From Streptococcus oralis (lineage in GTDB: Bacteria; Bacillota; Bacilli; Lactobacillales; Streptococcaceae), in NCBI RefSeq assembly GCF_004127215.1, contig NZ_QEWJ01000011.1, forward strand, positions 1-64,000: 64,000 nucleotides of DNA. Direction: 5' to 3'. Under the pieces are notes generated by a model. That model ran no database searches and had not been told where the DNA came from. It worked only from the letters and a program-made list of their open reading frames with translations. Positions 43,065-52,977 of this stretch are shown in pieces. The position numbers and the translations under genes are program-made. Position 1 is the first letter of the stretch, and every line of letters starts with the position of its first letter.

Positions 43065-43957
43065 GGTTCGAATTTACCGCAGATGAACATGTCAAGGTCA
43101 AAACCTTTCTCAAGAAACACGAGGTTTCTAAAGGACTGTTGGCTAAGATTAAATTTCGAGGTGGGGCTATCCTAGTCAATGATCAACCTCAGAATGCGAC
43201 TTATCTCTTAGATATTGGAGATAGGGTGACCATCGACATCCCTGCAGAGGAAGGTTTTGAAACACTTGAAGCCATTGATCGTCCTCTAGATATCTTGTAT
43301 GAGGATGACCACTTTTTGGTTTTGAATAAGCCTTATGGAGTAGCTTCTATTCCTAGTGTCAATCATTCCAATACCATTGCCAATTTTATCAAGGGTTACT
43401 ATGTCAAGCGGGAATATGAAAACCAGCAGGTTCATATCGTGACCAGGCTTGATAGAGATACATCTGGTTTGATGCTCTTTGCTAAACACGGTTATGCTCA
43501 TGCACGATTAGACAAGCAACTACAACGCAAGTCTATCAAAAAACGTTATTTCGCTTTGGTTAAGGGAGATGGTTTTTTGGAGCCAGAAGGGGAGATTATC
43601 GCCCCGATTGCGCGTGATGTGGACTCCATTATCACGAGACGGGTCGCCAAGGGTGGAAAATACGCCCATACATCTTACAAAGTTGTAGCTTCTTATGGAG
43701 ACATTCATTTGGTCGATATTCGATTGCATACTGGACGAACTCATCAGATCCGAGTGCATTTTTCTCATATTGGCTTCCCTTTGTTGGGAGATGATCTCTA
43801 TGGTGGCAGCCTAGAAGATGGTATTCAACGCCAGGCCCTGCATTGCCATTCCTTATCCTTTTATCATCCCTTCTTAGGGCATCAGCTGGAGTTGGAAAGC
43901 CCTTTGCCAGATGATTTTAACAATCTTATCACTCAGTTATCAACTAATACTCTTTAA
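43061..43957 (+). CDS. RluD-type pseudouridine synthase
   Basis: 298 residues. S4 RNA-binding domain at the N-terminus (about 12-60, [18 protein letters not shown]), catalytic domain with the motif [14 protein letters not shown] carrying the catalytic aspartate (about residues 132-146), and the C-terminal [10 protein letters not shown]. Isomerises uridines of 23S rRNA; which one is not predictable. GAGGTGG lies eight bases before the start and inside ppnK. Confidence 0.9.
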   Translation: MRFEFTADEHVKVKTFLKKHEVSKGLLAKIKFRGGAILVNDQPQNATYLLDIGDRVTIDIPAEEGFETLEAIDRPLDILYEDDHFLVLNKPYGVASIPSVNHSNTIANFIKGYYVKREYENQQVHIVTRLDRDTSGLMLFAKHGYAHARLDKQLQRKSIKKRYFALVKGDGFLEPEGEIIAPIARDVDSIITRRVAKGGKYAHTSYKVVASYGDIHLVDIRLHTGRTHQIRVHFSHIGFPLLGDDLYGGSLEDGIQRQALHCHSLSFYHPFLGHQLELESPLPDDFNNLITQLSTNTL

Positions 43958-44000
43958 AATCTATTTTGAGTATAATTTAATTTCTTAAAGGAGAAAACTC

Positions 44001-44975
44001 ATGGAAGTTTTTGAAAGTCTCAAAGCCAATCTTGTTGGCAAAAATGCTCGTATCGTTCTCCCTGAAGGGGAAGAACCTCGTATTCTTCAAGCGACCAAAC
44101 GCTTGGTAAAAGAAACAGAAGTTGTTCCTGTTTTGCTGGGGAACCCAGAAAAAATTAAAATTTATCTTGAAATCGAAGGGATTATGGATGGTTATGAAGT
44201 GATTGACCCTCAACAGTATCCTCAATTTGAAGAAATGGTAACTACCTTGGTTGAACGCCGTAAAGGCAAAATGACTGAAGAAGATGCTCGTAAGATTTTG
44301 AGTGAAGACGTCAACTATTTTGGTGTTATGCTCGTTCACATGGGCTTGGTTGATGGGATGGTATCAGGTGCGATTCACTCAACAGCCGCAACCGTTCGTC
44401 CTGCACTTCAAATCATAAAAACTCGTCCAAATGTAACCCGTACTTCAGGTGCTTTCCTCATGGTTCGTGGTTCAGAACGCTACCTATTTGGTGACTGTGC
44501 TATCAATATCAATCCAGATGCAGAAGCTTTGGCTGAAATCGCTGTTAACTCAGCAATCACAGCTAAGATGTTTGGCATTGAACCTAAAATCGCTATGCTG
44601 AGCTACTCTACTAAAGGTTCAGGGTTCGGCGAAAGTGTTGATAAGGTAGTGGAAGCGACTAAAATTGCTCATGATTTGCGTCCTGACCTTGAGATTGATG
44701 GTGAGTTACAATTTGATGCTGCCTTTGTTCCCGAAACTGCAGCTCTAAAAGCACCAGGTAGCAACGTTGCTGGTCAAGCAAATGTCTTTATCTTCCCAGG
44801 AATCGAAGCGGGGAATATCGGTTACAAGATGGCGGAACGTCTTGGTGGATTTGCGGCTGTAGGTCCTGTTCTGCAAGGTTTGAACAAACCAGTTAACGAC
44901 CTTTCTCGTGGATGTAACTCTGATGATGTTTACAAGTTAACCCTTATCACAGCAGCTCAAGCAGTTCATCAATAA
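44001..44975 (+). CDS. pta: phosphate acetyltransferase
   Basis: Converts acetyl-CoA and phosphate to acetyl phosphate, in the acetate ATP-forming branch. 324 residues, the short single-domain class. MEVFESLKANLVGKNARIVL at the start, and the C-terminal GNIGYKMAERLGG and GLNKPVNDLSRGC active-site loops. AAAGGAG lies eight bases upstream. A TATAAT box at 43971-43976 and a terminator after the stop show it is a single unit. Confidence 0.95.
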   Translation: MEVFESLKANLVGKNARIVLPEGEEPRILQATKRLVKETEVVPVLLGNPEKIKIYLEIEGIMDGYEVIDPQQYPQFEEMVTTLVERRKGKMTEEDARKILSEDVNYFGVMLVHMGLVDGMVSGAIHSTAATVRPALQIIKTRPNVTRTSGAFLMVRGSERYLFGDCAININPDAEALAEIAVNSAITAKMFGIEPKIAMLSYSTKGSGFGESVDKVVEATKIAHDLRPDLEIDGELQFDAAFVPETAALKAPGSNVAGQANVFIFPGIEAGNIGYKMAERLGGFAAVGPVLQGLNKPVNDLSRGCNSDDVYKLTLITAAQAVHQ

Positions 44976-45010
44976 GAAAAAGGCCTCTTTCCTTTGGGAA
45001 GAGGCTTTTT
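44976..45010 (+). terminator. pta terminator
   Basis: AAAAAGGCCTCTTTCC and GGGAAGAGGCTTTTT form a long stem with a TTT loop. Confidence 0.85.
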
Positions 45011-45042
45011 AGCGCTAAGAAAAGGACAGTTAGAAGCTTCTA

Positions 45043-45051
45043 TGTTATACT
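45043..45051 (+). promoter_or_regulatory. mutY promoter, predicted leaderless
   Basis: TGTTATACT, six bases, then ATG at 45058. AGGACA (45023-45028) sits at the -35 with 17-base spacing. Confidence 0.65.
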
Positions 45052-45057
45052 AGATAT

Positions 45058-46230
45058 ATGTTAGATTTGAAAGAATACGGTGTTGACATGTGGCCAGAGG
45101 AGAAGATTTTCTCTTTTCGTGAGAAACTCCTCAACTGGTACGATGAAAACAAACGGGATTTACCATGGCGTAGAAGTAAAAATCCTTATCATATCTGGGT
45201 TTCTGAAATTATGCTCCAGCAGACTAGAGTAGATACGGTCATTCCCTACTACGAACGATTCTTGGACTGGTTTCCAACTGTTGAAAGTTTGGCAAAAGCG
45301 CCTGAGGAGCGTTTGTTGAAAGCATGGGAGGGGTTAGGTTATTATTCTAGGGTGCGTAATATGCAGGCTGCGGCTCAGCAAATTATGGTTGACTTTGAAG
45401 GGACATTTCCAAACACTTACGAAGGAATTTCTAGCTTGAAAGGGATTGGCCCCTATACTGCAGGAGCTATTTCTAGTATCGCTTTTAATCTACCCGAGCC
45501 AGCAGTTGATGGCAATGTCATGCGAGTTTTGGCACGCCTGTTTGAGGTCAACTATGATATCGGAGTTCCCAGCAATCGAAAGATTTTCCAAGCTATGATG
45601 GAAATCTTGATTGATCCAGAGCGGCCGGGAGACTTTAATCAAGCCTTGATGGACCTAGGCTCTGATATAGAGGCTCCAGTTAATCCTCGACCAGAAGAAA
45701 GTCCTGTTAAGGAATTTAGTGCAGCGTATCAGAATGGAACCATGGATTCTTATCCGATTAAAGAACCCAAGAAAAAGCCTCTTCCAATCTATCTCAAGGC
45801 CTTGGTTGTGCGCAATGATCGAGGTCAATATTTACTAGAGAAAAATGAAAGTGAGAAACTGCTAGCTGGTTTTTGGCATTTTCCATTGATAGAAGTAGAG
45901 GAGTTTTCACAGGAAGAGGAACAGCTGAATCTATTTGCTCAGGTTGCTGAAAAAAGCGATGCTTTCGGTCCAACCCCCCAAGAAAGTTTTGAGCAGGATT
46001 ATGATTTAGAAGTTAATTGGTCCCATCAAGTTTTTGATCAAGTCAAGCATGTCTTTAGTCATCGTAAATGGCATATTCAAATCCTAGCAGGTCAGGTGAC
46101 AGAATCAAAACAGTTTTCTGATAGAGAAATTCGTTGGATTTCCCCTCAGGAGTTTTCTGACTACCCACTCGCTAAACCTCAACAAAAGATTTGGCAGGCT
46201 TATAAAATAGCTCTTGAAGATGAGGGTTGA
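45058..46230 (+). CDS. mutY: adenine DNA glycosylase MutY without Fe-S cysteines
   Basis: Removes adenine mispaired with 8-oxoguanine. 390 residues. Catalytic Glu50 (WVSEIMLQQTRV), helix-hairpin-helix (LKGIGPYTAGAIS, 127-139), and catalytic Asp151 (AVDGNVMRVLARL). The C-terminal Nudix-like domain recognises 8-oxoG. After DLGSDIEAP the four Fe-S cysteines of standard MutY (positions 205, 212, 215, 221 here) are Glu, Pro, Ser and Ser, so this is a clusterless MutY. ATG lies seven bases from the -10 box with no Shine-Dalgarno. Confidence 0.93.
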   Translation: MLDLKEYGVDMWPEEKIFSFREKLLNWYDENKRDLPWRRSKNPYHIWVSEIMLQQTRVDTVIPYYERFLDWFPTVESLAKAPEERLLKAWEGLGYYSRVRNMQAAAQQIMVDFEGTFPNTYEGISSLKGIGPYTAGAISSIAFNLPEPAVDGNVMRVLARLFEVNYDIGVPSNRKIFQAMMEILIDPERPGDFNQALMDLGSDIEAPVNPRPEESPVKEFSAAYQNGTMDSYPIKEPKKKPLPIYLKALVVRNDRGQYLLEKNESEKLLAGFWHFPLIEVEEFSQEEEQLNLFAQVAEKSDAFGPTPQESFEQDYDLEVNWSHQVFDQVKHVFSHRKWHIQILAGQVTESKQFSDREIRWISPQEFSDYPLAKPQQKIWQAYKIALEDEG

Positions 46231-46262
46231 CAGTAGCCATTTGTGCCTTCTTTGCATTTTTT

Positions 46263-46271
46263 TGTTATAAT
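46263..46271 (+). promoter_or_regulatory. extended -10 promoter of walRKJ
   Basis: TGTTATAAT, 21 bases before the ATG at 46293; AAAAGG follows as ribosome binding site. Confidence 0.65.
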
Positions 46272-46292
46272 AGATAGAGAAAAGGTGAACAT

Positions 46293-46997
46293 ATGAAAAA
46301 AATATTAGTTGTAGATGATGAGAAACCAATCTCAGATATTATTAAGTTCAATATGACCAAGGAAGGTTACGAAGTTGTAACAGCCTTTAATGGTCGTGAG
46401 GCAATTGAGCTATTTGAAGCAGAGCAACCAGATATTATTATTCTAGACTTGATGCTCCCTGAAATCGATGGTTTAGAAGTGGCCAAAGCCATTCGTAAGA
46501 CGAGTAGTGTGCCTATCATTATGCTCTCAGCTAAGGATAGTGAATTTGATAAGGTTATCGGTTTAGAGCTAGGAGCAGATGATTATGTGACCAAGCCATT
46601 TTCAAACCGTGAGTTGCAGGCGCGTGTCAAGGCTTTACTCCGTCGTACAGACCTTTCTTCAGATAGTCAAGAGTCTGATGAAAAGAAATCCCAACCCCTA
46701 CATATTGGCGATTTGGAAATTCTGCCCGACGCTTACGTGGCCAAAAAATATGGCGAGGAATTAGATTTGACCCACCGTGAGTTTGAGCTTTTATATCACC
46801 TAGCTTCCCATATTGGTCAAGTGATTACGCGTGAACACTTGCTTGAGACTGTTTGGGGTTATGATTATTTTGGTGATGTTCGCACAGTGGACGTGACCAT
46901 CCGACGCTTGCGTGAAAAGATTGAAGATACTCCAAGCCGTCCAGAGTATATCCTCACCCGTCGTGGTGTTGGCTACTATATGAGAAATAATGATTGA
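46293..46997 (+). CDS. walR: response regulator WalR (VicR)
   Basis: OmpR-family regulator of cell-wall hydrolases, essential in pneumococcus. 234 residues. Receiver domain with phosphorylatable Asp52 in [12 protein letters not shown], conserved Lys in TKPFSNREL, then winged helix DNA-binding domain (about 135-234). Overlaps walK by eight bases. Uniquely for this operon it is a streptococcal walRKJ with no walH or walI. Confidence 0.95.
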   Translation: MKKILVVDDEKPISDIIKFNMTKEGYEVVTAFNGREAIELFEAEQPDIIILDLMLPEIDGLEVAKAIRKTSSVPIIMLSAKDSEFDKVIGLELGADDYVTKPFSNRELQARVKALLRRTDLSSDSQESDEKKSQPLHIGDLEILPDAYVAKKYGEELDLTHREFELLYHLASHIGQVITREHLLETVWGYDYFGDVRTVDVTIRRLREKIEDTPSRPEYILTRRGVGYYMRNND

Positions 46998-48339
46998 AGC
47001 AATTAAACAAAGTATTCTGAACAGAGATTTTATCTTTATCTTGATTTTAGTCGGCTTTATCTTGGTGGTTACCTTGTTGTTACTGGAAAATCGTCGGGAT
47101 AATATTCGTCTAAAGCAGATTAATCAAAAAATTAAAGACTTGATTGCAGGGGATTATTCTCGAGTTTTGGATACGCAAGGAAGCTCTGAAATCACCAACA
47201 TCACCAATAATCTAAATGATTTGTCTGAGGTTATTCGGTTAACGCAGGAGAATCTGGAGCAAGAATCAAAAAGGCTTAACAGTATTCTTTCTTATATGAC
47301 AGATGGAGTTCTTGCGACCAATCGTCGTGGTCAAATTACTATGATTAACGACATGGCTAAGAAACAGCTAGGTGTGCAGAAAGAAGATGTCCTCAACAAA
47401 AGTATTCTAGAATTGCTTAAACTAGAAGATGAGTATGAACTGCGTGACCTGATTACACAGATTCCTGAGTTGATGATTGACTCTCAGGATGCCAATGGTG
47501 AATACCTAAGTCTTCGTGTACGTTTCGCTCTGGTTCGCCGAGAGTCTGGCTTCATCTCTGGTTTGGTTGCTGTTTTACATGATACAACCGAGCAGGAGAA
47601 GGAAGAACGTGAACGGAGACTCTTCGTTTCAAATGTGAGTCATGAGTTGAGAACTCCTTTGACCAGTGTTAAATCTTATCTTGAAGCCTTGGACGAGGGA
47701 GCTTTGTATGACCCTGTAGCCCCTGATTTTATCAAGGTTTCGCTCGATGAAACCAACCGTATGATGCGGATGGTGACAGATCTCTTGCATCTCTCTCGCA
47801 TTGATAATGCGACCACTCGACTGGATGTGGAGTTGATTAACTTTACGGCATTTATCACCTTTATTCTCAACCGCTTTGATAAGATGAGAAGTCAGGATGA
47901 CGAGAAAAAATATGAGTTGGTTAGAGATTACTCAATTAACTCAGTTTGGATTGAGATTGATACCGATAAAATGACCCAAGTGATTGATAATATTCTCAAC
48001 AATGCTATCAAGTACTCACCAGATGGTGGGAAAATCACTGTCAGCATGAAAACCACTGATGATCAGATGATTTTATCCATCAAAGACCAAGGTCTAGGTA
48101 TTCCAAAACAAGATTTACCGAAGATTTTCGATCGTTTTTACCGTGTAGATCGTGCAAGAAGTCGTGCCCAAGGTGGAACTGGTCTAGGTCTAGCCATCGC
48201 CAAAGAAATCATCAAACAGCACAATGGCTTTATTTGGGCTAAGAGTGAATACGGTAAGGGATCAACCTTTACCATTGTGCTCCCTTATGATAAGGATGCC
48301 GTAAAAGAAGAAATATGGGAGGACGAAATAGAAGACTAG
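46990..48339 (+). CDS. walK: sensor kinase WalK (VicK)
   Basis: 449 residues. One N-terminal membrane segment (about 12-33) as in streptococci, without the large extracellular loop of Bacillus WalK. Then a HAMP-like stretch, a PAS domain (about 90-195), HisKA with [13 protein letters not shown] (His about 218), and HATPase with NAIKYS, GLGIPK and GTGLGLAI motifs. It controls WalR phosphorylation. Start overlaps walR, downstream coupling to walJ. Confidence 0.95.
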   Translation: MIEAIKQSILNRDFIFILILVGFILVVTLLLLENRRDNIRLKQINQKIKDLIAGDYSRVLDTQGSSEITNITNNLNDLSEVIRLTQENLEQESKRLNSILSYMTDGVLATNRRGQITMINDMAKKQLGVQKEDVLNKSILELLKLEDEYELRDLITQIPELMIDSQDANGEYLSLRVRFALVRRESGFISGLVAVLHDTTEQEKEERERRLFVSNVSHELRTPLTSVKSYLEALDEGALYDPVAPDFIKVSLDETNRMMRMVTDLLHLSRIDNATTRLDVELINFTAFITFILNRFDKMRSQDDEKKYELVRDYSINSVWIEIDTDKMTQVIDNILNNAIKYSPDGGKITVSMKTTDDQMILSIKDQGLGIPKQDLPKIFDRFYRVDRARSRAQGGTGLGLAIAKEIIKQHNGFIWAKSEYGKGSTFTIVLPYDKDAVKEEIWEDEIED

Positions 48340-48340
48340 A

Positions 48341-49150
48341 ATGAGTGAGGTAGGCTTTAAATATAGTATTTTAGCATCAGGTTCCAGTGGAAATTCCTTT
48401 TATCTGGAAACGCCAAAAAAGAAAATTTTAGTGGATGCAGGCTTGTCGGGTAAGAAAATTACCAGTCTCTTGAGTGAAATCAATCGTAAACCTGAAGATT
48501 TGGATGCGATTTTGATTACGCATGAACATTCGGATCATATCCATGGAGTGGGAGTTCTAGCTCGCAAATATGGTATGGACCTTTACGCCAATGAGAAAAC
48601 TTGGCAGGCTATGGAAAATAGCAAGTACCTCGGTAAGGTGGATTCATCGCAGAAACACATTTTTGAAATGGGAAAAACCAAAACTTTTGGTGATATCGAC
48701 ATCGAGAGTTTTGGGGTTAGTCATGATGCCGCAGCACCCCAGTTTTATCGCTTTATGAAAGACGACAAGAGTTTTGTCATGTTGACCGATACAGGTTATG
48801 TTAGTGATCGTATGGCAGGAATTGTCGAAAATGCAGACGGTTATCTCATTGAGTCCAACCATGATGTGGAAATCTTGAGAGCAGGTTCTTACGCTTGGCG
48901 TCTCAAACAGCGAATCCTATCGGATCTCGGTCACCTCTCTAACGAGGATGGCGCTGAGGCCATGATTCGTGCCATGGGAAATCGAACCAAGAAAATCTAC
49001 CTTGGCCACTTGTCCAAAGAGAACAATATCAAGGAGCTGGCTCATATGACCATGGTCAATCAGCTAGCCCAAGCCGATCTGGGAGTAGGCGTTGACTTTA
49101 AGGTTTACGACACTTCCCCAGATACCGCAACACCATTGACAGATATATAA
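48341..49150 (+). CDS. walJ: WalJ (VicX) MBL-fold hydrolase
   Basis: 269 residues of metallo-beta-lactamase fold with the metal ligands THEHSDHIHG (about 60-69). It links WalRK signalling to cell division and replication; a nuclease-like activity has been proposed for the family. It starts one base after the walK stop with a weak ribosome binding site, so translation is coupled. A strong terminator ends the operon. Confidence 0.93.
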   Translation: MSEVGFKYSILASGSSGNSFYLETPKKKILVDAGLSGKKITSLLSEINRKPEDLDAILITHEHSDHIHGVGVLARKYGMDLYANEKTWQAMENSKYLGKVDSSQKHIFEMGKTKTFGDIDIESFGVSHDAAAPQFYRFMKDDKSFVMLTDTGYVSDRMAGIVENADGYLIESNHDVEILRAGSYAWRLKQRILSDLGHLSNEDGAEAMIRAMGNRTKKIYLGHLSKENNIKELAHMTMVNQLAQADLGVGVDFKVYDTSPDTATPLTDI

Positions 49151-49181
49151 AAAAGAAGGCGAGTGCCTTCTTTTTTATATA
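49144..49181. terminator. walJ terminator
   Basis: AAAAAAGAAGGC and GCCTTCTTTTTT (loop GAGT), extended by ATAT; perfect and bidirectional. Confidence 0.92.
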
Positions 49182-49183
49182 TT

Positions 49184-49531
49184 TTACAATCCTGCAAATT
49201 CTTTGATTTCTTGTGCTGACATTGAAGAGTCGCAACGGACAGTGATTTGACCATCAGCAACATGAACGAATCCCGGAACAGTTGGGATTCCATAGCGTGA
49301 GCGGAATTCTTGTAACTCATTGAGTTGGCTTGGTTCTTCACTATTGATAAAGTAGATGTGTGCTTTGGTTTCAGCTACGACACCTGCTAATGTACCAGCA
49401 AATTTACGGCAGTAAGGGCAAGTTTTGCGACCGATAAAGAAGGTTGCAGTTTCTTTTTTATCAAGAGCTTCTTGCGCACGCGCAACTGTAGTGACTTCAA
49501 GGTCTTTGATATTATCTAAAAATTGTTCCAT
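49184..49531 (-). CDS. thioredoxin-like protein, bacteriocin-transport-accessory type
   Basis: 115 residues. Thioredoxin fold with CPYC active site (TCPYCRKFAGTL, about residues 37-48) and a cis-proline region (IPTVPGFVHV). No signal peptide, so likely cytoplasmic. The PedC/BrcD family takes its name from bacteriocin clusters, but this one stands alone. AGGTAATC lies about eight bases before the ATG. Probably disulfide reductase in function. Confidence 0.8.
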   Translation of the reverse strand: MEQFLDNIKDLEVTTVARAQEALDKKETATFFIGRKTCPYCRKFAGTLAGVVAETKAHIYFINSEEPSQLNELQEFRSRYGIPTVPGFVHVADGQITVRCDSSMSAQEIKEFAGL

Positions 49532-49602
49532 GAGATTACCTCGCTTTCATTGATATGTCTAGTATGCCATAAAGTTTCTAAAATTGCTTAGATTTGATAC
49601 GA

Positions 49603-49636
49603 AAAAAAGATGAGATTGGTTTGTCTCATCTTTTAT
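49603..49636 (-). terminator. pgm terminator
   Basis: AAAAGATGAGA pairs with TCTCATCTTTT; on the minus strand it continues into T7. It begins seven bases after the pgm stop. Confidence 0.85.
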
Positions 49637-49642
49637 AGGATT

Positions 49643-51361
49643 TTATTTTACAAAAGCATTGATTTCTGCTTCGATGTTAGCAATCTTAGCTTGTGATTCT
49701 TCGTTTGTTTCCCCTACAACTGCAATGTAGAACTTGATTTTTGGTTCTGTCCCTGAAGGGCGAACGGCAATCCATGAACCGTCAGCAAGTGTGTATTTCA
49801 AAACATCACTTGGAGGTGTTGTCAAGTTTGTAACAGTTCCGTCAGCAGCAGTAGCTGTTTGAGCTTTGAAGTCTTCTACGACAGTGATAGCTGTTGCATT
49901 CCATTCTTTTGGAGCATTGTTACGGAATTTAGCCATAATCGCTTTGATTTGTTCTGCACCATCGACACCTGAAAGGGTAACAGAGATAGTCTTTTCTGCG
50001 TAGTAGCCGTACTCTTTGTAGATTTCTTCGATGCCGTCAGCAAGAGTCAAACCACGTGAACGGTAGTAGGCAGCAAGTTCAGCAACGACAAGAACGGCTT
50101 GGATAGCGTCTTTATCACGTACGAATGGTTTGATCAAGTATCCGAAGCTTTCTTCAAACCCCATCATGTAGGTATGATTGTGTTTTTCTTCGAATTCTTG
50201 AATCTTTTCAGCGATAAATTTGAAACCAGTCAAAACGTTGAACATGGTTACGCCGTAGCTCTCAGCAATCTTGGTTACCAAGTCGGTTGATACAATAGAC
50301 TTGCAGAGAGCTGCATTCTCAGGAAGAGTTCCAGCGTTTTTATGGGCTTCCAAGATGTATTTAGCCATGATGGCACCGATTTGGTTACCTGAGAGGTTGA
50401 GGTAGCTGCCATCTTTTTGAAGAACTTCAACACCGACACGGTCAGCGTCTGGGTCAGTTGCGACAAGCACATCAGCACCAGCTTTGCGTCCGAGTTCTTC
50501 AGCAAGGGCAAAGGCTGCTTGGCTTTCTGGGTTTGGAGATTTCACAGTTGAGAAGTCAGGGTCAGCTGTTGCTTGTGCTTCAACGACTTGAACTGAGTCA
50601 AATCCTGCTTGGGCAAGAGCACGACGAGCCAACATTTCTCCAGTACCGTGAAGTGGTGTGTAGACAATCTTCATGTCTTTACCGAATTCTTCAATCAAGG
50701 CTGGGTTGATGTTCACATCTTTGACTTCTTTAAGGTATTCTACATCGACAGCTTCACCAATGACTTCAATCAAGCCAGAAGTTTTTTCAGCTTCCACATC
50801 AGCAACTTCAACAGTAAATGGGTTTTCGATTGCACGGATATAAGTTGTCAAAGCATCTGCATCGTGAGGAGGCATTTGTCCACCGTCTTCACCGTAAACC
50901 TTGTAACCGTTAAATGGTGCAGGGTTGTGGCTGGCAGTGATCATAATACCTGCGAAACAGTTGAGGTGACGAACTGCAAATGAGAGTTCTGGAGTCGGAC
51001 GAAGGCTTTCAAAAACGTAAGATTTGATACCGTGTTTTGCAAGAACTGCAGCAGATTCAAAGGCAAATTCTGGGGAGAAGTGACGGCTATCGTAGGCAAT
51101 TGCCACACCGCGTTCTTTTTCATTTCCACCTTTTGACTCAATCAAACGAGCCAAACCTTCAGTTGCTTGACGAACAACATAGATATTGATACGGTTAGTA
51201 CCAGCACCAATCAAGCCCCGCATACCAGCAGTACCAAATTCAAGATTGGTATAGAAGGCGTCTTCCTTTGTTTTTTCGTCCATATTGTTTAAGTCTTGAC
51301 GAAGATAGTCTGGTAAATCAGCAAAATCAAGCCATTTTTGATAATTTTCTTGGTAAGTCAT
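49643..51361 (-). CDS. pgm: phosphoglucomutase (alpha-D-phosphohexomutase)
   Basis: Interconverts glucose 1-phosphate and glucose 6-phosphate, feeding capsule, teichoic acid and glycogen. 572 residues. Phosphoserine loop TASHNPAPFNGYK (about 145-157), magnesium loop DPDADRVG (about 306-313), sugar-binding GFEESFGY, phosphate-binding RPSGTEPKIK near the C-terminus. AAAGGAG lies eight bases before the ATG. Glucose 1-phosphate from it is substrate of the glg genes at the right of the window. Confidence 0.96.
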   Translation of the reverse strand: MTYQENYQKWLDFADLPDYLRQDLNNMDEKTKEDAFYTNLEFGTAGMRGLIGAGTNRINIYVVRQATEGLARLIESKGGNEKERGVAIAYDSRHFSPEFAFESAAVLAKHGIKSYVFESLRPTPELSFAVRHLNCFAGIMITASHNPAPFNGYKVYGEDGGQMPPHDADALTTYIRAIENPFTVEVADVEAEKTSGLIEVIGEAVDVEYLKEVKDVNINPALIEEFGKDMKIVYTPLHGTGEMLARRALAQAGFDSVQVVEAQATADPDFSTVKSPNPESQAAFALAEELGRKAGADVLVATDPDADRVGVEVLQKDGSYLNLSGNQIGAIMAKYILEAHKNAGTLPENAALCKSIVSTDLVTKIAESYGVTMFNVLTGFKFIAEKIQEFEEKHNHTYMMGFEESFGYLIKPFVRDKDAIQAVLVVAELAAYYRSRGLTLADGIEEIYKEYGYYAEKTISVTLSGVDGAEQIKAIMAKFRNNAPKEWNATAITVVEDFKAQTATAADGTVTNLTTPPSDVLKYTLADGSWIAVRPSGTEPKIKFYIAVVGETNEESQAKIANIEAEINAFVK

Positions 51362-51400
51362 TGAGCGTCTCCTTTATTGTAAATTGTTTTAATCGGTCTC

Positions 51401-51409
51401 ATTATACCA
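51401..51409 (-). promoter_or_regulatory. pgm extended -10 promoter
   Basis: Minus strand TGGTATAAT, 40 bases before the ATG. Confidence 0.65.
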
Positions 51410-51706
51410 TGATTTAGGATTTTAGTAAAACGTTAGCATAGGCGCTATTATTCGAATCGAGCATTTTTGATCTACTTAAAAAAGAATAAACAACAGTTTA
51501 AAACTAATCGGTTTCAAATTGAATTCCTAATAAGTTTAGAAGAATATTTAGAAAAATTTTCAAAGAATAAATGTGACTTTCTACTGATTTTCCTAGAGGA
51601 TACTTGCATACATCAAATAATTTTTGAAAAAATTTAAGCTAAAATTCTATAATTTTAAGATTTTTTTTAAAGTGTTCGGTTTCTGTTTTGAATTTTACTA
51701 TCTCTA
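51410..51706. other. AT-rich intergenic region with no gene seen
   Basis: The 384-base gap between pgm and the lipoprotein gene carries only the two divergent promoters at its ends. The stretch between is AT-rich. I found no convincing ORF, repeat or hairpin. Confidence 0.7.
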
Positions 51707-51720
51707 TGGTAGAATATAAT
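51707..51720 (+). promoter_or_regulatory. promoter of the 384-aa lipoprotein gene
   Basis: TGGTAGAAT (51707-51715) partly overlaps a TATAAT (51715-51720), 26 bases before the ATG. AAAAGGAG follows. Confidence 0.5.
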
Positions 51721-51745
51721 AAATAATAAAAGGAGATATTCTATT

Positions 51746-52900
51746 ATGAAAAAAATTCTTAAGCATTCTGCTTTGCTGGTATCAGCTTTAGCACTTGTTG
51801 CTTGTGGATCAACAAAAAAAGCAAGTGACAATGGTACTGCGTCAAACTCTAACTTTGAAGTATCCATAAAAGATGGTATGTATGTTTTGCCTAAAGATGA
51901 GGATTCATCTTCAAAATACCTTGCTCTTCAAGTAGAAATCAAAAACAATCGTGATAAACAGTTTAGTTTCACTAGTCGCGATATTACCCTTTATAATGAA
52001 AAAGATGAAAAAGTAGAACCAATCCAAATCTATGAGAGCGATAGTAAAACTAAGTTTATGTCATATGGAGACAAACTTTCTAAAGGAAAGAGCGTTGCTG
52101 GTTATGTTGTTTATGAAGTAGACAAAGATGCTAAATATGAGCTTCATTTTGCCCCTAGCTTCTACGAAGATATTAAAGAAAACTCTAAGAAAAATAATGA
52201 CGTAGCTATCAAAGTTGATCCAAGTAAGTACGAAGATCATATTGATGAAGCTAAAGATGTAATGAAAAAATACGTCGATGCAGTTTACCTTAATGGAGAA
52301 AGCTCAGGTGGTGGAACGAACTTAAGCACATCTGATAACAAGGCTCAAGTCGTATCCCTTGCAGATGATAAAAAATCTTCTGATAGCGATGCTGAATTCA
52401 CAAACGATGTGAAGGCTGACAGAGAAGAGTTCATCAAGAAATTTACAGAGTCATTCGGAAAAGGTTTCCATAACTATAAACCTTCTGATGCAGAACTTCG
52501 AACATTCGCAGAAGCTTATATCAAAGCTAATGCAAAACGAGCAAAAATTGATTACAAAGTGAAAGCCTACTTACCAGACTATGCTGTTATCTATGTAAGA
52601 CCAGAAACAATTGACTTAGATAACTTGAATGTTTATGAATTAAGCCGTAAATTCTACGAAGAAAACAAAGGTAAATATAGCAACTACTCAGAAGCTATGA
52701 AAGCTGGTGAAAAATACATTTTAGAAAATGCACCGAGTCAATTTGATTCAACTCCTCTAGATACTAGTGATAACATGAAAAAAGAGGGTTATGAAATTAA
52801 AATGACTAAGAAAGATGGGAAATGGACCATCGATACCTCTTCTAAAAACTATGAATTGAAAGATATGGCTCGCACATTCCGTGGAGGCATTGGATACTAA
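51746..52900 (+). CDS. lipoprotein with DUF4352-like and DUF5105-like domains
   Basis: 384 residues. Lipoprotein signal peptide with lipobox LVAC (Cys20). The N-terminal beta-rich region (about 35-150, FEVSIKDGMYVLPKDEDSS and LALQVEIKNNRDKQFSF) resembles DUF4352 sandwich domains. A low-complexity linker (about 185-220) precedes the C-terminal region (about 225-384) that resembles DUF5105. Surface-exposed; function unknown. AAAAGGAG lies nine bases before the ATG. Own promoter and terminator. Confidence 0.75.
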   Translation: MKKILKHSALLVSALALVACGSTKKASDNGTASNSNFEVSIKDGMYVLPKDEDSSSKYLALQVEIKNNRDKQFSFTSRDITLYNEKDEKVEPIQIYESDSKTKFMSYGDKLSKGKSVAGYVVYEVDKDAKYELHFAPSFYEDIKENSKKNNDVAIKVDPSKYEDHIDEAKDVMKKYVDAVYLNGESSGGGTNLSTSDNKAQVVSLADDKKSSDSDAEFTNDVKADREEFIKKFTESFGKGFHNYKPSDAELRTFAEAYIKANAKRAKIDYKVKAYLPDYAVIYVRPETIDLDNLNVYELSRKFYEENKGKYSNYSEAMKAGEKYILENAPSQFDSTPLDTSDNMKKEGYEIKMTKKDGKWTIDTSSKNYELKDMARTFRGGIGY

Positions 52901-52903
52901 GAT

Positions 52904-52936
52904 GAAAGGTTCGAGTTTATGACTCGAACTTTTTTC
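52904..52936 (+). terminator. lipoprotein gene terminator
   Basis: GTTCGAGT and ACTCGAAC with a TTATG-type loop, then T6. It lies just upstream of the next promoter. Confidence 0.85.
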
Positions 52937-52942
52937 CTTGCA

Positions 52943-52971
52943 TTGTGCAAAAGTGAAAAAGATAGTAAAAT
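52943..52971 (+). promoter_or_regulatory. ABC-F gene promoter, predicted leaderless
   Basis: TTGTGC, 17-base spacer, TAAAAT, six bases, ATG at 52978. Confidence 0.65.
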
Positions 52972-52977
52972 AGATGT

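Noticed and set aside
48570-48758. ORFs on other frames inside walJ, zwf, uvrB, pgm and others
   Set aside because: They lie inside clearly coding genes, show no domain, start signal or codon pattern, and are shadow frames.
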